From NCBI GenBank assembly GCA_964477125.1, contig CAYZCZ010000014.1, forward strand, positions 1-17,566: a DNA stretch of 17,566 nt, given 5' to 3'. Below the pieces are notes generated by a model that did not search any database, was not told where the DNA came from, and was given only the letters and a program-made list of their open reading frames with translations. This DNA comes from DALYDK01 sp964477125. GTDB lineage: Bacteria > Patescibacteriota > Saccharimonadia > Saccharimonadales > CAIOMD01. A program made the position numbers and the translations under genes. The stretch's first letter is position 1; each line of letters opens with the position of its first letter. Below are positions 5,871-12,656 of this stretch, piece after piece.

Positions 5871-5947
5871 GGGGCATTAGCTCAGTTGGCTAGAGCGCTT
5901 CGCTGGCAGCGAAGAGGTCAGGAGTTCGAGTCTCCTATGCTCCACCA
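5871..5947 (+). tRNA. tRNA-Ala (anticodon GGC)
   Basis: A complete 77-nt cloverleaf with encoded CCA. The acceptor is GGGGCAT/ATGCTCC with one G-U pair, the D-stem GCTC/GAGC, and the anticodon stem CTTCG/CGAAG with loop CTGGCAG (anticodon GGC). The T-stem is AGGAG/CTCCT with a standard TTCGAGT loop. Here G19 and C56 are normal, unlike in the tRNA-Gly of this window. It is preceded by two truncated copies of its own 5' end and followed at once by a strong terminator. Confidence 0.97.
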
Positions 5948-5982
5948 ACTTAAAAACCCGCTGTTAGGCGGGTTTTTAAGTT
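5947..5982. terminator. Bidirectional terminator after tRNA-Ala
   Basis: Perfect 15-bp arms (5947-5961 with 5968-5982) surround a 6-nt loop. The GC core CCCGC/GCGGG is flanked by AAAAA and TTTTT, so it can work on both strands. The stem starts at the last A of the encoded CCA. Confidence 0.9.
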
Positions 5983-6025
5983 GTAAAATAATGTTCTAAA
6001 GTTAGCAATTTTTAAGCATTATAGG

Positions 6026-6031
6026 TAAAAT
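6026..6031 (+). promoter_or_regulatory. -10 box abutting the start of the 6039 gene
   Basis: TAAAAT ends 7 nt before the ATG and there is no Shine-Dalgarno between them. If it is used, transcription starts at or within a base or two of the start codon, giving a leaderless mRNA. Confidence 0.45.
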
Positions 6032-6038
6032 AGTATTC

Positions 6039-6932
6039 ATGAAGCAAAAACTAGATAACTTTTTTAAAAAACCGTTCTGGCCAAGTTTTTTGGCTACATT
6101 AATTTTTGGTGTATTGTTGGTTGGATTAATTTTCCTTAATAAACCTGCCAGTGACAGTGAAGTTTTTAATCAAGCAATTGAAAATCAGTTAAGCTCAGAA
6201 AATATATACAGAAGTCGAACAATTGAAGAAGGTAAATCATCGCAAAAACAAGTTACGGTAGTAAATTTTTCTAATAAAGATAACCCTATAAGCCATGATT
6301 TAGTTGAAATTAATAATCAATCCCAAGGGCAAGATGTACAGGTTGTAACTGAAGGTATTGGCACACCTAAGGCGGACTATATACGCTATATTAAATTAGA
6401 TGGAACAGGTAGCAAATCAGCTTCTAGCATTATTGGGAAATGGGCAAAAAATGATTCTACAGCTACTCAACCTGCTCAGTTTTTAGATAATGCAATCTTT
6501 GGTAGCCCACTAATGACAGGTCCATTAAGTAATAGCACGCGTAGCTTTATAATGAACGAAATTAAAAATAATAAAGCTATTACAATTAAAACCGTGGATA
6601 CTAATGCTACAGTAGACGGAAAGAAAGTTTACAAGTATATAGTTGATTTAAATCTGAAAAATTATATTCCGCTATATAAAAAGTATTTAACTGAACTAGG
6701 CTTAAGTAAAACAGCATCAAAGTTAACCGCACCGCAAACTGACTCAAACTTACAAATGGTTATTTATATAGACCCAGTGACAAAGAAAATTATTAAAGCT
6801 GAAAGCCCACAAGACGCAGAAGGTGGTGGCGAATACTATGTCAATGAGAAATTTATAATTCCACCAGCAGTTCCTTCTAAAATTGGTGTATCTGTCGAAG
6901 AACTTCAAAAAGCTTTGTCACCAAGCCAGTAG
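6039..6932 (+). CDS. Membrane-anchored extracytoplasmic protein, unknown function
   Basis: A 297-residue protein with a short basic N-terminus, one hydrophobic segment (about residues 15-33, SFLATLIFGVLLVGLIFL) and a long polar domain. There is no lipobox cysteine and no obvious cleavage site, so it is probably an N-terminally anchored outside-facing protein. The globular part mixes beta-like stretches with Asn/Ser-rich loops. The C-terminal ~70 residues include a QMVIYIDPVTKKIIKAE strand pair, reminiscent of lipoprotein-carrier-like or outer-surface beta folds, but I would not assign a family. It leads a transcript with the Mur ligase 8 bp downstream, so an envelope role is plausible. The preceding terminator isolates it from tRNA-Ala. 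Its start follows a -10 box directly. Confidence 0.8.
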   Translation: MKQKLDNFFKKPFWPSFLATLIFGVLLVGLIFLNKPASDSEVFNQAIENQLSSENIYRSRTIEEGKSSQKQVTVVNFSNKDNPISHDLVEINNQSQGQDVQVVTEGIGTPKADYIRYIKLDGTGSKSASSIIGKWAKNDSTATQPAQFLDNAIFGSPLMTGPLSNSTRSFIMNEIKNNKAITIKTVDTNATVDGKKVYKYIVDLNLKNYIPLYKKYLTELGLSKTASKLTAPQTDSNLQMVIYIDPVTKKIIKAESPQDAEGGGEYYVNEKFIIPPAVPSKIGVSVEELQKALSPSQ

Positions 6933-6940
6933 TTCAACAC

Positions 6941-8227
6941 ATGAAAAATAGTTTAAAGAATATTTTAACTAAAATATTTGCAAAACAAGCAAGTGCAATC
7001 TTGGTAAAATACAAACCAAAAGTTGTAGTTGTTGCTGGTAGCGTAGGCAAAACAAGTACTAAACTGGCAATTGCTAAGGTACTTAATAATAAATATAAAG
7101 TTCAGTATGAAGATGGTAATTATAATGTTCCACTAAGTGTTCCATTTGTAATTACCGGTCAAAGACTGCCGGGCTTATATAGTTTGGCTGGCTGGTTTAA
7201 AGCTTGGCGAAAAGGCCAGCAGATTCTGAAGAAAGGCTACGATTATGACGTGGTAGTTTTAGAGTACGGCGTTGATCATATTGGTGAAATGATGGAATTT
7301 GCTGAAATTTGCCAACCAGATATTGCAGTGCTCACGGCTATATCACCTGAGCATATGGAGTTTTTCAAAAGTATGGAAAATGTTGCCAAAGAAGAATTGG
7401 TAGTAACTACATTTACGCCAAAACTTTTAGTAAACGCTGATACAACAGATAAAAAATATATTGAAAAGTTTGCAAATAAAAATACAAGTATTGAATATTA
7501 TGGTTCAAGCCAAGCAGACTATATAATTGAAAATTCAACTACTACTTCAGGATTTTTAAATATCAAAGTTGCAGATAACTCAGGCAGTGTAATATGTCAA
7601 ACTCCAACAAAAATGCTAGGTATTCATAGCCTAAGTAGCCTAGGGGTGGCTAGCATTATAGCTAAACAATTTGGTATGCAACAATCAGAAATAGAACAGT
7701 CTGTTTCTGAATACAATAGCCCCTCAGGAAGAATGAGCGTATTAAAAGGAAAAAATAATAGCACAATTATAGACGACACTTATAACGCAAGCCCACTTGC
7801 TACAATTGCAGGCTTGAAAACTTTATATGAAATGCCAGCTACAAAAAAGATTGCTTTATTAGGCAATATGAATGAACTAGGGGACTATTCAGTGCAAGCC
7901 CACCAAGAAGTAGGCCAATTTTGCGATAAACGAAAGCTAGACCTACTTATCACTTTGGGAGTAGATGCCAACAAATATCTTGCTGAAACAGCCGAGGCAA
8001 GTGGATGTAAGGTAATTAGAACAACTAGCCCGATACAAGCTGGTCAACTAATATTAAACGAATTAACTGACGGTACGTTAGTTTTTGCTAAAGGTTCGCA
8101 AAATGGCGTATACGCCGAAGAAGCAGTAAAAATACTACTAACTACATCGGCAGACTCACAACAATTAGTACGTCAAACAAAAGAATGGCTTAATAAAAAG
8201 AATAATCAGTTTCCTGGCGTTGTATAA
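6941..8227 (+). CDS. MurF-like Mur ligase lacking the N-terminal domain
   Basis: A 428-residue ATP-dependent amide ligase of the Mur family. The P-loop AGSVGKTST is at residues 32-40. The central domain has GVDHIGEMMEFAEICQPDIA and the SPEHMEFF motif, with a candidate carbamylated lysine in VAKEEL. The C-terminal domain starts near DDTYNASPLATIAG, the MurF-type ribose/ATP motif, followed by ALLGNMNELGDYSVQAHQEVG. MurF joins D-Ala-D-Ala to the UDP-MurNAc-tripeptide in the cytoplasm. True MurF has about 80-100 residues of UDP-binding domain before the P-loop; here there are only ~31, and the upstream gene ends 8 bp before the ATG. It may therefore act on a different carrier or acceptor, so I give no symbol. 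Alternatives include other Mur-like ligases such as the MurT or CapB type. Confidence 0.85.
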   Translation: MKNSLKNILTKIFAKQASAILVKYKPKVVVVAGSVGKTSTKLAIAKVLNNKYKVQYEDGNYNVPLSVPFVITGQRLPGLYSLAGWFKAWRKGQQILKKGYDYDVVVLEYGVDHIGEMMEFAEICQPDIAVLTAISPEHMEFFKSMENVAKEELVVTTFTPKLLVNADTTDKKYIEKFANKNTSIEYYGSSQADYIIENSTTTSGFLNIKVADNSGSVICQTPTKMLGIHSLSSLGVASIIAKQFGMQQSEIEQSVSEYNSPSGRMSVLKGKNNSTIIDDTYNASPLATIAGLKTLYEMPATKKIALLGNMNELGDYSVQAHQEVGQFCDKRKLDLLITLGVDANKYLAETAEASGCKVIRTTSPIQAGQLILNELTDGTLVFAKGSQNGVYAEEAVKILLTTSADSQQLVRQTKEWLNKKNNQFPGVV

Positions 8228-8233
8228 CTCCGC

Positions 8234-8239
8234 TATAAT
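8234..8239 (+). promoter_or_regulatory. leuS -10 box, probable leaderless start
   Basis: A perfect TATAAT lies 9 nt before the leuS ATG, in the short gap after the Mur ligase gene. A poor -35 match (TTCCTG) is at 17-bp spacing. No ribosome binding site fits in the remaining space, so the 5' UTR would be 0-3 nt. Confidence 0.6.
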
Positions 8240-8248
8240 AGTTTAGAC

Positions 8249-10684
8249 ATGAAGAGATATAATCCACCAGAGTTAGAGCCGGCTGTCCAAAAAGAATGGG
8301 CCGAAAGCAATATTTATACAGCTAAAGATTTTGACGCAAAGCCTAAATTTGTCATGCTAACAGAATTTCCGTATCCATCTGGCGATGGTTTACATATGGG
8401 CCACGTTCGTGAATACACACTTGGTGACATAATAGCCAGGCGAAAACGTATGGGGGGTCACAACGTACTTTACCCAATGGGCTATGATGCCTTTGGTTTA
8501 CCAACAGAAAACTATGCCATAAAAAATAAAATTGCTCCACAGGTAGCTACAGAACAAAACATTGCCAATTTTCAAAAACAGTTTGAAAGTCTTGGCTATA
8601 GTATTGATTGGTCTAGGAAAATTAATACCACCGATCCTGGCTACTATAAGTGGACTCAATGGCTATTTTTACAATTTGTAAAAGCTGGTTTAGCATACCA
8701 AAAAGAAATTGATATCAATTGGTGCCCCAAATGTAAAACCGGGCTTGCCAATGAAGAAGTAGTAGCCGGCTTGCACGAAAGATGCGACACGCCAGTAGAA
8801 AAAAGGCGACTAAAGCAGTGGCTATTAAAGATTACCGACTACGCCGACAAGCTAATAGATGGATTAGATACCGTCGATTACCCCAGTAAAATAGCTGACC
8901 AACAAATAAATTGGATTGGCCGTAGCGTTGGGGCAGAATTAGATTTTAAGGTAGATAATTCAGAAACAACAATAACAGTATTTACAACCAGGCCTGATAC
9001 TTTGTTTGGAGCTACTTATATGGTTTTGGCACCAGATAACCCACTAGTTAGCGAAATAACATTAGCAGACCAAAAAGCCACTGTAGAAAAATACCAGCTT
9101 GAAACCATTGGTAAAAGTGACCTGGATCGTCAGATAGATACTAAAGAAAAAACGGGTGTATTTACGGGTGCATATGCTATTAACCCTGTAAATGACGAAC
9201 GAATACCTATTTGGATTGCTGACTATGTATTAATGGGTTACGGTACTGGCGCAATTATGGCCGTGCCAGCACATGATGAACGTGACTTTGATTTTGCCAC
9301 AAAGTTTGACTTACCAATAGTAAGAGTTGTAAAGAACAATTCCAATGATAATGAACATACTAATTCCGAAGGAATAATGATTAACTCTGGCGAATATAAC
9401 GGGTTAGCATCTGAAAAAATGCGTGAACAGATAGTAGCAGATTTAGTAAAAAAGGGTATTGCCAAAGAACGAGTTAACTATAAACTACGCGACTGGATAT
9501 TTAGTAGGCAACATTACTGGGGTGAGCCTATTCCTATTATTCATTGTCCCAAATGCGGTGCGGTTCCTGTACCAGAAGATAAGCTACCAGTAGTTTTACC
9601 AGAAGTAGACCATTATGAACCTACCGACAACGGTGAAAGCCCACTAGCTGAAATTACAGATTGGGTAAATGTTGATTGTCCTGTTTGTGGCGGTCCTGCA
9701 AAGCGAGAAACAGATACAATGCCGAACTGGGCAGGCAGTAGCTGGTATTACCTAAGATATTTTGATACTCACAATAGTTCAGCCTTTGCTGACCCCGAAA
9801 AACTTAAATATTGGGGTGAAGTAGATTTGTATCTTGGTGGCATGGAACATACCACGCTACATTTGCTGTATTCACGTTTTTGGCATCAATTCTTCTACGA
9901 CCAAGGACTTGTACCAACACCTGAGCCATATGCTAGCCGTAGGGGACAGGGAATTATACTGGCAAGTGACGGCTCTAAAATGAGTAAAAGCAAAGGCAAT
10001 GTAGTTAACCCAACAGACATCATAGATCAGGGTTACGGGGCAGATGCCCTACGGATGGCAATTACTTTCTTGGCACCATACGACATGACAACTCCGTGGA
10101 ATAGCGAAGCAGTAGCTGGTACTTACCGCTTTTTGCAAAGAGTTTGGAGCTTGGTTCAAGAGTTTATCGAAGATTCAGAACAAGGCACTAGTGAAAATGT
10201 GGGTGAAATATTAAAAAGTGCCCACAAAGCCATAAAAAAGGTCAGCCAAGATCTTGAAAATATGAACTTTAACACTGCTATCGCTGGGCTTATGGAGTAC
10301 ACAAATGAACTATATAAGCAAAAAACCAACCATGGTTTTATAGATACAAAATCATGGCAATTTGCCCTGGAGACCCTTGTTCAATTATTGGCACCATTTG
10401 CGCCACATATTAGCGAAGAACTATGGAAAGATTTGGGCCACGAGGGGAGCGTGCATTTAAGCCCTTGGCCGGTACATGACGAAGCTTATTTGCTTAGCCA
10501 TGTACTGAAAATTGCTGTACAGGTAAATGGCAAATTGCGTGGTGAAATAGAAGTACCACACGACGCTTCCAAAGAAGTTATTGAAGCCGAAGCCAAAACA
10601 CACGAAAATGTCGCTAGTTATTTAAAAGGTGACATTAAAAAGGTTATATATATTCCAGGTAAAATTCTTAACTTTGTAGTTTAA
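8249..10684 (+). CDS. leuS: Leucyl-tRNA synthetase
   Basis: An 811-residue class I synthetase that charges tRNA-Leu. The HIGH-type motif HMGH is at residues 49-52 after FPYPSGDGL. A cysteine-bearing zinc-binding insert follows (WCPKCKTGLANEEV). The CP1 editing domain has TTRPDTLFGATYMVLAP, and a second Cys cluster (HCPKCGAVPVPEDK, then CPVCGG) is typical of bacterial LeuRS. The signature KMSKS is at 577-581 in SDGSKMSKSKGNVVNP. An anticodon-binding domain and a short C-terminal tRNA-binding domain (VQVNGKLRGEIEVP) complete the bacterial type. It has its own -10 and a leaderless-type start. Its stop overlaps that of the convergent minus-strand gene by 3 bp with no terminator between. Confidence 0.97.
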   Translation: MKRYNPPELEPAVQKEWAESNIYTAKDFDAKPKFVMLTEFPYPSGDGLHMGHVREYTLGDIIARRKRMGGHNVLYPMGYDAFGLPTENYAIKNKIAPQVATEQNIANFQKQFESLGYSIDWSRKINTTDPGYYKWTQWLFLQFVKAGLAYQKEIDINWCPKCKTGLANEEVVAGLHERCDTPVEKRRLKQWLLKITDYADKLIDGLDTVDYPSKIADQQINWIGRSVGAELDFKVDNSETTITVFTTRPDTLFGATYMVLAPDNPLVSEITLADQKATVEKYQLETIGKSDLDRQIDTKEKTGVFTGAYAINPVNDERIPIWIADYVLMGYGTGAIMAVPAHDERDFDFATKFDLPIVRVVKNNSNDNEHTNSEGIMINSGEYNGLASEKMREQIVADLVKKGIAKERVNYKLRDWIFSRQHYWGEPIPIIHCPKCGAVPVPEDKLPVVLPEVDHYEPTDNGESPLAEITDWVNVDCPVCGGPAKRETDTMPNWAGSSWYYLRYFDTHNSSAFADPEKLKYWGEVDLYLGGMEHTTLHLLYSRFWHQFFYDQGLVPTPEPYASRRGQGIILASDGSKMSKSKGNVVNPTDIIDQGYGADALRMAITFLAPYDMTTPWNSEAVAGTYRFLQRVWSLVQEFIEDSEQGTSENVGEILKSAHKAIKKVSQDLENMNFNTAIAGLMEYTNELYKQKTNHGFIDTKSWQFALETLVQLLAPFAPHISEELWKDLGHEGSVHLSPWPVHDEAYLLSHVLKIAVQVNGKLRGEIEVPHDASKEVIEAEAKTHENVASYLKGDIKKVIYIPGKILNFVV

Positions 10685-11073
10685 CTACATTCAGTTGGTA
10701 AAATTAATTCCGTATCTTCGCTTAGCACCAAATCTTTACCGTCTATGCTCATATTTTGACTTAAATTTTTTTCGTCTGTTCTGCTAATAACAATGGAATG
10801 GAAAGAAATAAGGTCTTCTTCATTTAGTTTTAGGTTTAATCTGCCAGCATGTTCATCGGCAATATCGTAAATTGAATCACCACCTTGAGCTTGTATAGGC
10901 ATGTTACCCTCGCAGGTTACATTGCCAATATTCTGCCTATTGTGGGTTGCATCATCTATAGTTTGAGCAACTACTAATCCGCTAAAGACTAATGCTCCAA
11001 CCCCAAAGATAACCCTAGCTATTGGGCTTTTTGGTAATAAATCTGATTTATCTGCATTGTACTTCTCATCCAT
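10681..11073 (-). CDS. Small membrane-anchored protein with LysM-like C-terminal domain
   Basis: A 130-residue protein with a single hydrophobic segment at about residues 18-36 (IARVIFGVGALVFSGLVVA), so it is probably N-terminally anchored with the rest outside. Residues ~62-128 look like a divergent LysM fold: the pattern GDSIYDIADEHAG near the start and DTELILP at the end match the beginning and end of LysM repeats. Two cysteines (in TCEGN and the final ECS) bracket the domain and could form a disulphide. LysM domains bind N-acetylglucosamine-containing glycans such as peptidoglycan; binding here is inference. It follows another LysM gene on the same strand after a terminator hairpin whose T run touches this ATG. 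The final TAA overlaps the leuS stop. Confidence 0.75.
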   Translation of the reverse strand: MDEKYNADKSDLLPKSPIARVIFGVGALVFSGLVVAQTIDDATHNRQNIGNVTCEGNMPIQAQGGDSIYDIADEHAGRLNLKLNEEDLISFHSIVISRTDEKNLSQNMSIDGKDLVLSEDTELILPTECS

Positions 11074-11106
11074 AAAAAATAGGCTAACATATTTTGCCAG
11101 CCTATT
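11074..11106 (-). terminator. Terminator hairpin abutting the next start codon
   Basis: On the minus strand perfect 8-bp arms AATAGGCT/AGCCTATT (11099-11106 with 11078-11085) are followed by a run of six T that leads straight into the ATG at 11073. It can end the upstream LysM transcript. Any readthrough RNA would place the hairpin at the start codon of the next gene, hiding or attenuating it. Confidence 0.65.
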
Positions 11107-11155
11107 CTACTTACGCTAATATAATATTAATTTTCGTATATGTATGAGTTAAAGT

Positions 11156-11315
11156 TTACTGGTTCACACTATTAGGTACGTTTAATTTATCGCCTACGTC
11201 AAAACCATCTGCAGTATCTGGGCTATTTGATTTGATTTCATCCACAATCAACCTAGTATCTACTTTATCTGCACCTGTTACATCGTTAGCAATATCCCAC
11301 AAGGTGTCCCCAGGA
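11156..11315 (-). CDS. LysM domain protein, C-terminal part (5' end in assembly gap)
   Basis: Reading minus from the gap edge gives about 52 residues to a TAA at 11156: PGDTLWDIANDVTG, then TRLIVDEIKSNSPD, then VGDKLNVP and a short tail. This is a near-textbook LysM repeat (GDTLWDIA, an N/S-x-x-D turn, the G-x-x-L-x-V-P end). LysM binds the glycan chains of peptidoglycan. The N-terminal part, and any signal or catalytic domain, is lost in the N run. The domain at the very C-terminus and the second LysM-like gene downstream suggest a pair of wall-binding surface proteins. It ends about 50 bp before a terminator. Confidence 0.85.
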
Positions 11316-11415
11316 NNNNNNNNNNNNNNNNNNNNNNNNNNNNNNNNNNNNNNNNNNNNNNNNNNNNNNNNNNNNNNNNNNNNNNNNNNNNNNNNNNNNN
11401 NNNNNNNNNNNNNNN
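11316..11415. other. Assembly gap of 100 N
   Basis: Exactly 100 N, the usual placeholder for a scaffold gap of unknown length. It removes the start of the LysM gene and the -35 region of rpmF. True gap size and content cannot be inferred. Confidence 0.98.
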
Positions 11416-11427
11416 TATAACTAAAAC

Positions 11428-11479
11428 TGGTATAATGAACAAGATTTTATTAATATAACCACTAACGTGTAATTAGGAG
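11428..11479 (+). promoter_or_regulatory. rpmF promoter (extended -10) and ribosome binding site
   Basis: TGGTATAAT (11428-11436) is an extended -10 with perfect TATAAT; the -35 would fall in the gap. AGGAG at 11475-11479 lies 8 nt before the TTG and supports that start. This should drive rpmF-nusB-NUDIX-rnc. Confidence 0.75.
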
Positions 11480-11487
11480 CTAATACC

Positions 11488-11640
11488 TTGGGTAAACCGA
11501 AAAAGCGGACAACGCCACGCAGAACAGCTACCAGGCGCAGCCATTTGGTTGTTAAGTTAGCTCGAAGCGTAAATGCTAAGTCACCAGTAAAAGCTTACAC
11601 AACTCGCCGTGAAACCGGTGCAGTTAACAAAGCAGAATAA
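11488..11640 (+). CDS. rpmF: Ribosomal protein bL32, zinc-free short form
   Basis: A 50-residue, very basic protein with TTG start, chosen by AGGAG spacing. The N-terminus GKPKKRTTPRRTATRRSHL matches the conserved bL32 pattern (V/A-PKKRTSK...RRSHW). The C-terminal half lacks the paired CxxC zinc ligands of many bL32 proteins and has no cysteine at all, like the zinc-independent forms known in some lineages. bL32 sits on the large subunit near the exit-tunnel side. The identification rests on the N-terminal motif, size and position ahead of nusB and rnc, so it is good but not certain. It is too short for typical ORF cut-offs and is easily missed. Confidence 0.75.
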   Translation: MGKPKKRTTPRRTATRRSHLVVKLARSVNAKSPVKAYTTRRETGAVNKAE

Positions 11641-11679
11641 TTAACAATTTAAGAAGATAGGTCAAAGGGGGGAAGCCAT

Positions 11680-12159
11680 ATGGCATCTAACAGACACCTC
11701 GGAAGAATAGTAGCTTTACAGACATTGTATGAGCAAGATTTTCGTGTAGAGTGTGAAGATACCAATGTATCTTTGACTGAAATTTTGGATCGTAATATAG
11801 GCCGTTACAGCGAAACTATAGACGATAAAGATTTTATAGTTAGCCTTGTTAACGGTGTATCCGGAAAGCAAGACGAGCTTGACGCTATATTGCAGCCTTT
11901 GGCCCCAGAATGGCCACTGGCCCAGATTGCCCGTATAGACCGGATTGTTCTTCGCATTGGATTATTCGAATTAACTTATCAAAAGGATGTACCACCTAAA
12001 GTTGTAATAAACGAGGCGGTTGAGCTTGCCAAAGCTTTTGGCAGTGATAATTCATCTAAATTTATTAATGGTGTGTTGGGAACCGCATTACGCAACCAAG
12101 ACCCCGAAGCAGACCCCAAAAGCCCAAAGAAAGCACAGAAAGATACCTCTAAGAAATGA
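11680..12159 (+). CDS. nusB: Transcription antitermination factor NusB
   Basis: A 159-residue all-helical RNA-binding protein that, with NusE/S10, assembles on boxA RNA during rRNA antitermination and rRNA maturation. Family marks: the N-terminal RxxALQTLYEQDF, the middle PEWPLAQIARIDRIVLRIGLFEL, and the C-terminal VVINEAVELAKAFGSDNSSKFINGVLG. The final ~20 residues are a lysine-rich tail (SPKKAQKDTSKK), a little longer than usual. The start has a strong purine-rich site (AAAGGGGGGAA, 7-8 nt upstream). The stop TGA overlaps the next ATG by 4 bp (ATGA), indicating translational coupling to the NUDIX gene. Confidence 0.95.
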   Translation: MASNRHLGRIVALQTLYEQDFRVECEDTNVSLTEILDRNIGRYSETIDDKDFIVSLVNGVSGKQDELDAILQPLAPEWPLAQIARIDRIVLRIGLFELTYQKDVPPKVVINEAVELAKAFGSDNSSKFINGVLGTALRNQDPEADPKSPKKAQKDTSKK

Positions 12160-12656
12160 AAAGACCGACACCCATAAAGGGGTTTAAGAAGCTTATTAAA
12201 TCGCGTAAGCCGGTTATTAGCGAAGTAATACGTGAAACTACAGCTGGTGGTATTGTTTGGCGTCGTAACGAAAAGACCAATGATATTGAAATACTACTTA
12301 TTCAAGACATTAAAGACCGTTGGACGATTCCAAAAGGTCATATAGAATCTGGAGAAAGTGCTCGGCAAACTGCTGAAAGAGAAATTCAGGAAGAAACTGG
12401 CCTGAAAAAAATGAAGGTTATGGACTGGTTGGGAAAAATTAACTTCCGTTACCGTCGTTTTAACAGCCTAATTCTCATGACCACACATATTTATTTAGTA
12501 CATGCCTTGGGCGATACTAACGATATTGAAAAGGAAGATATTATGAATGGTATAAAATGGATGAGTACAGCCAAGGCTTTAGATGTTATAGAATATGAAG
12601 ACATTGGAACAATAATATTATTAGGATTGAAGAAGATTAGGGATGCAGGACTTTAG
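12156..12656 (+). CDS. NUDIX hydrolase
   Basis: A 166-residue protein. The Nudix box begins at G61 (GHIESGESARQTAEREIQEE, then TGL) and fits Gx5Ex7REUxEExGU exactly, so metal binding and hydrolysis of a nucleoside-diphosphate-linked substrate are expected. A basic N-terminal ~25 residues (KRPTPIKGFKKLIKSRKPV) precede the fold. The core TAGGIVWRRN and WTIPKGHIESGE resemble the Ap4A or (di)nucleotide polyphosphate hydrolase branch, although substrate cannot be read from sequence alone. It overlaps nusB by 4 bp and rnc by 14 bp, in the middle of an RNA-processing operon. A role in nucleotide sanitation or RNA 5'-end metabolism is possible but not shown. Confidence 0.9.
   Translation: MKRPTPIKGFKKLIKSRKPVISEVIRETTAGGIVWRRNEKTNDIEILLIQDIKDRWTIPKGHIESGESARQTAEREIQEETGLKKMKVMDWLGKINFRYRRFNSLILMTTHIYLVHALGDTNDIEKEDIMNGIKWMSTAKALDVIEYEDIGTIILLGLKKIRDAGL

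Noticed and set aside
5634..5889. CRISPR-like array from the regularly spaced repeats
   Set aside because: There are only three repeats. They are the 5' end of a tRNA gene, the spacers are nearly identical to each other, and no cas genes are present.
5634..5947. Classical integrative element att sites
   Set aside because: The repeated core is the tRNA 5' end rather than its 3' end, the units are only ~120 bp, and no integrase is encoded in the window.
11232..11420. Plus-strand 62-aa frame running into the N gap
   Set aside because: It is the antisense shadow of the LysM coding sequence and half of it is undefined bases.
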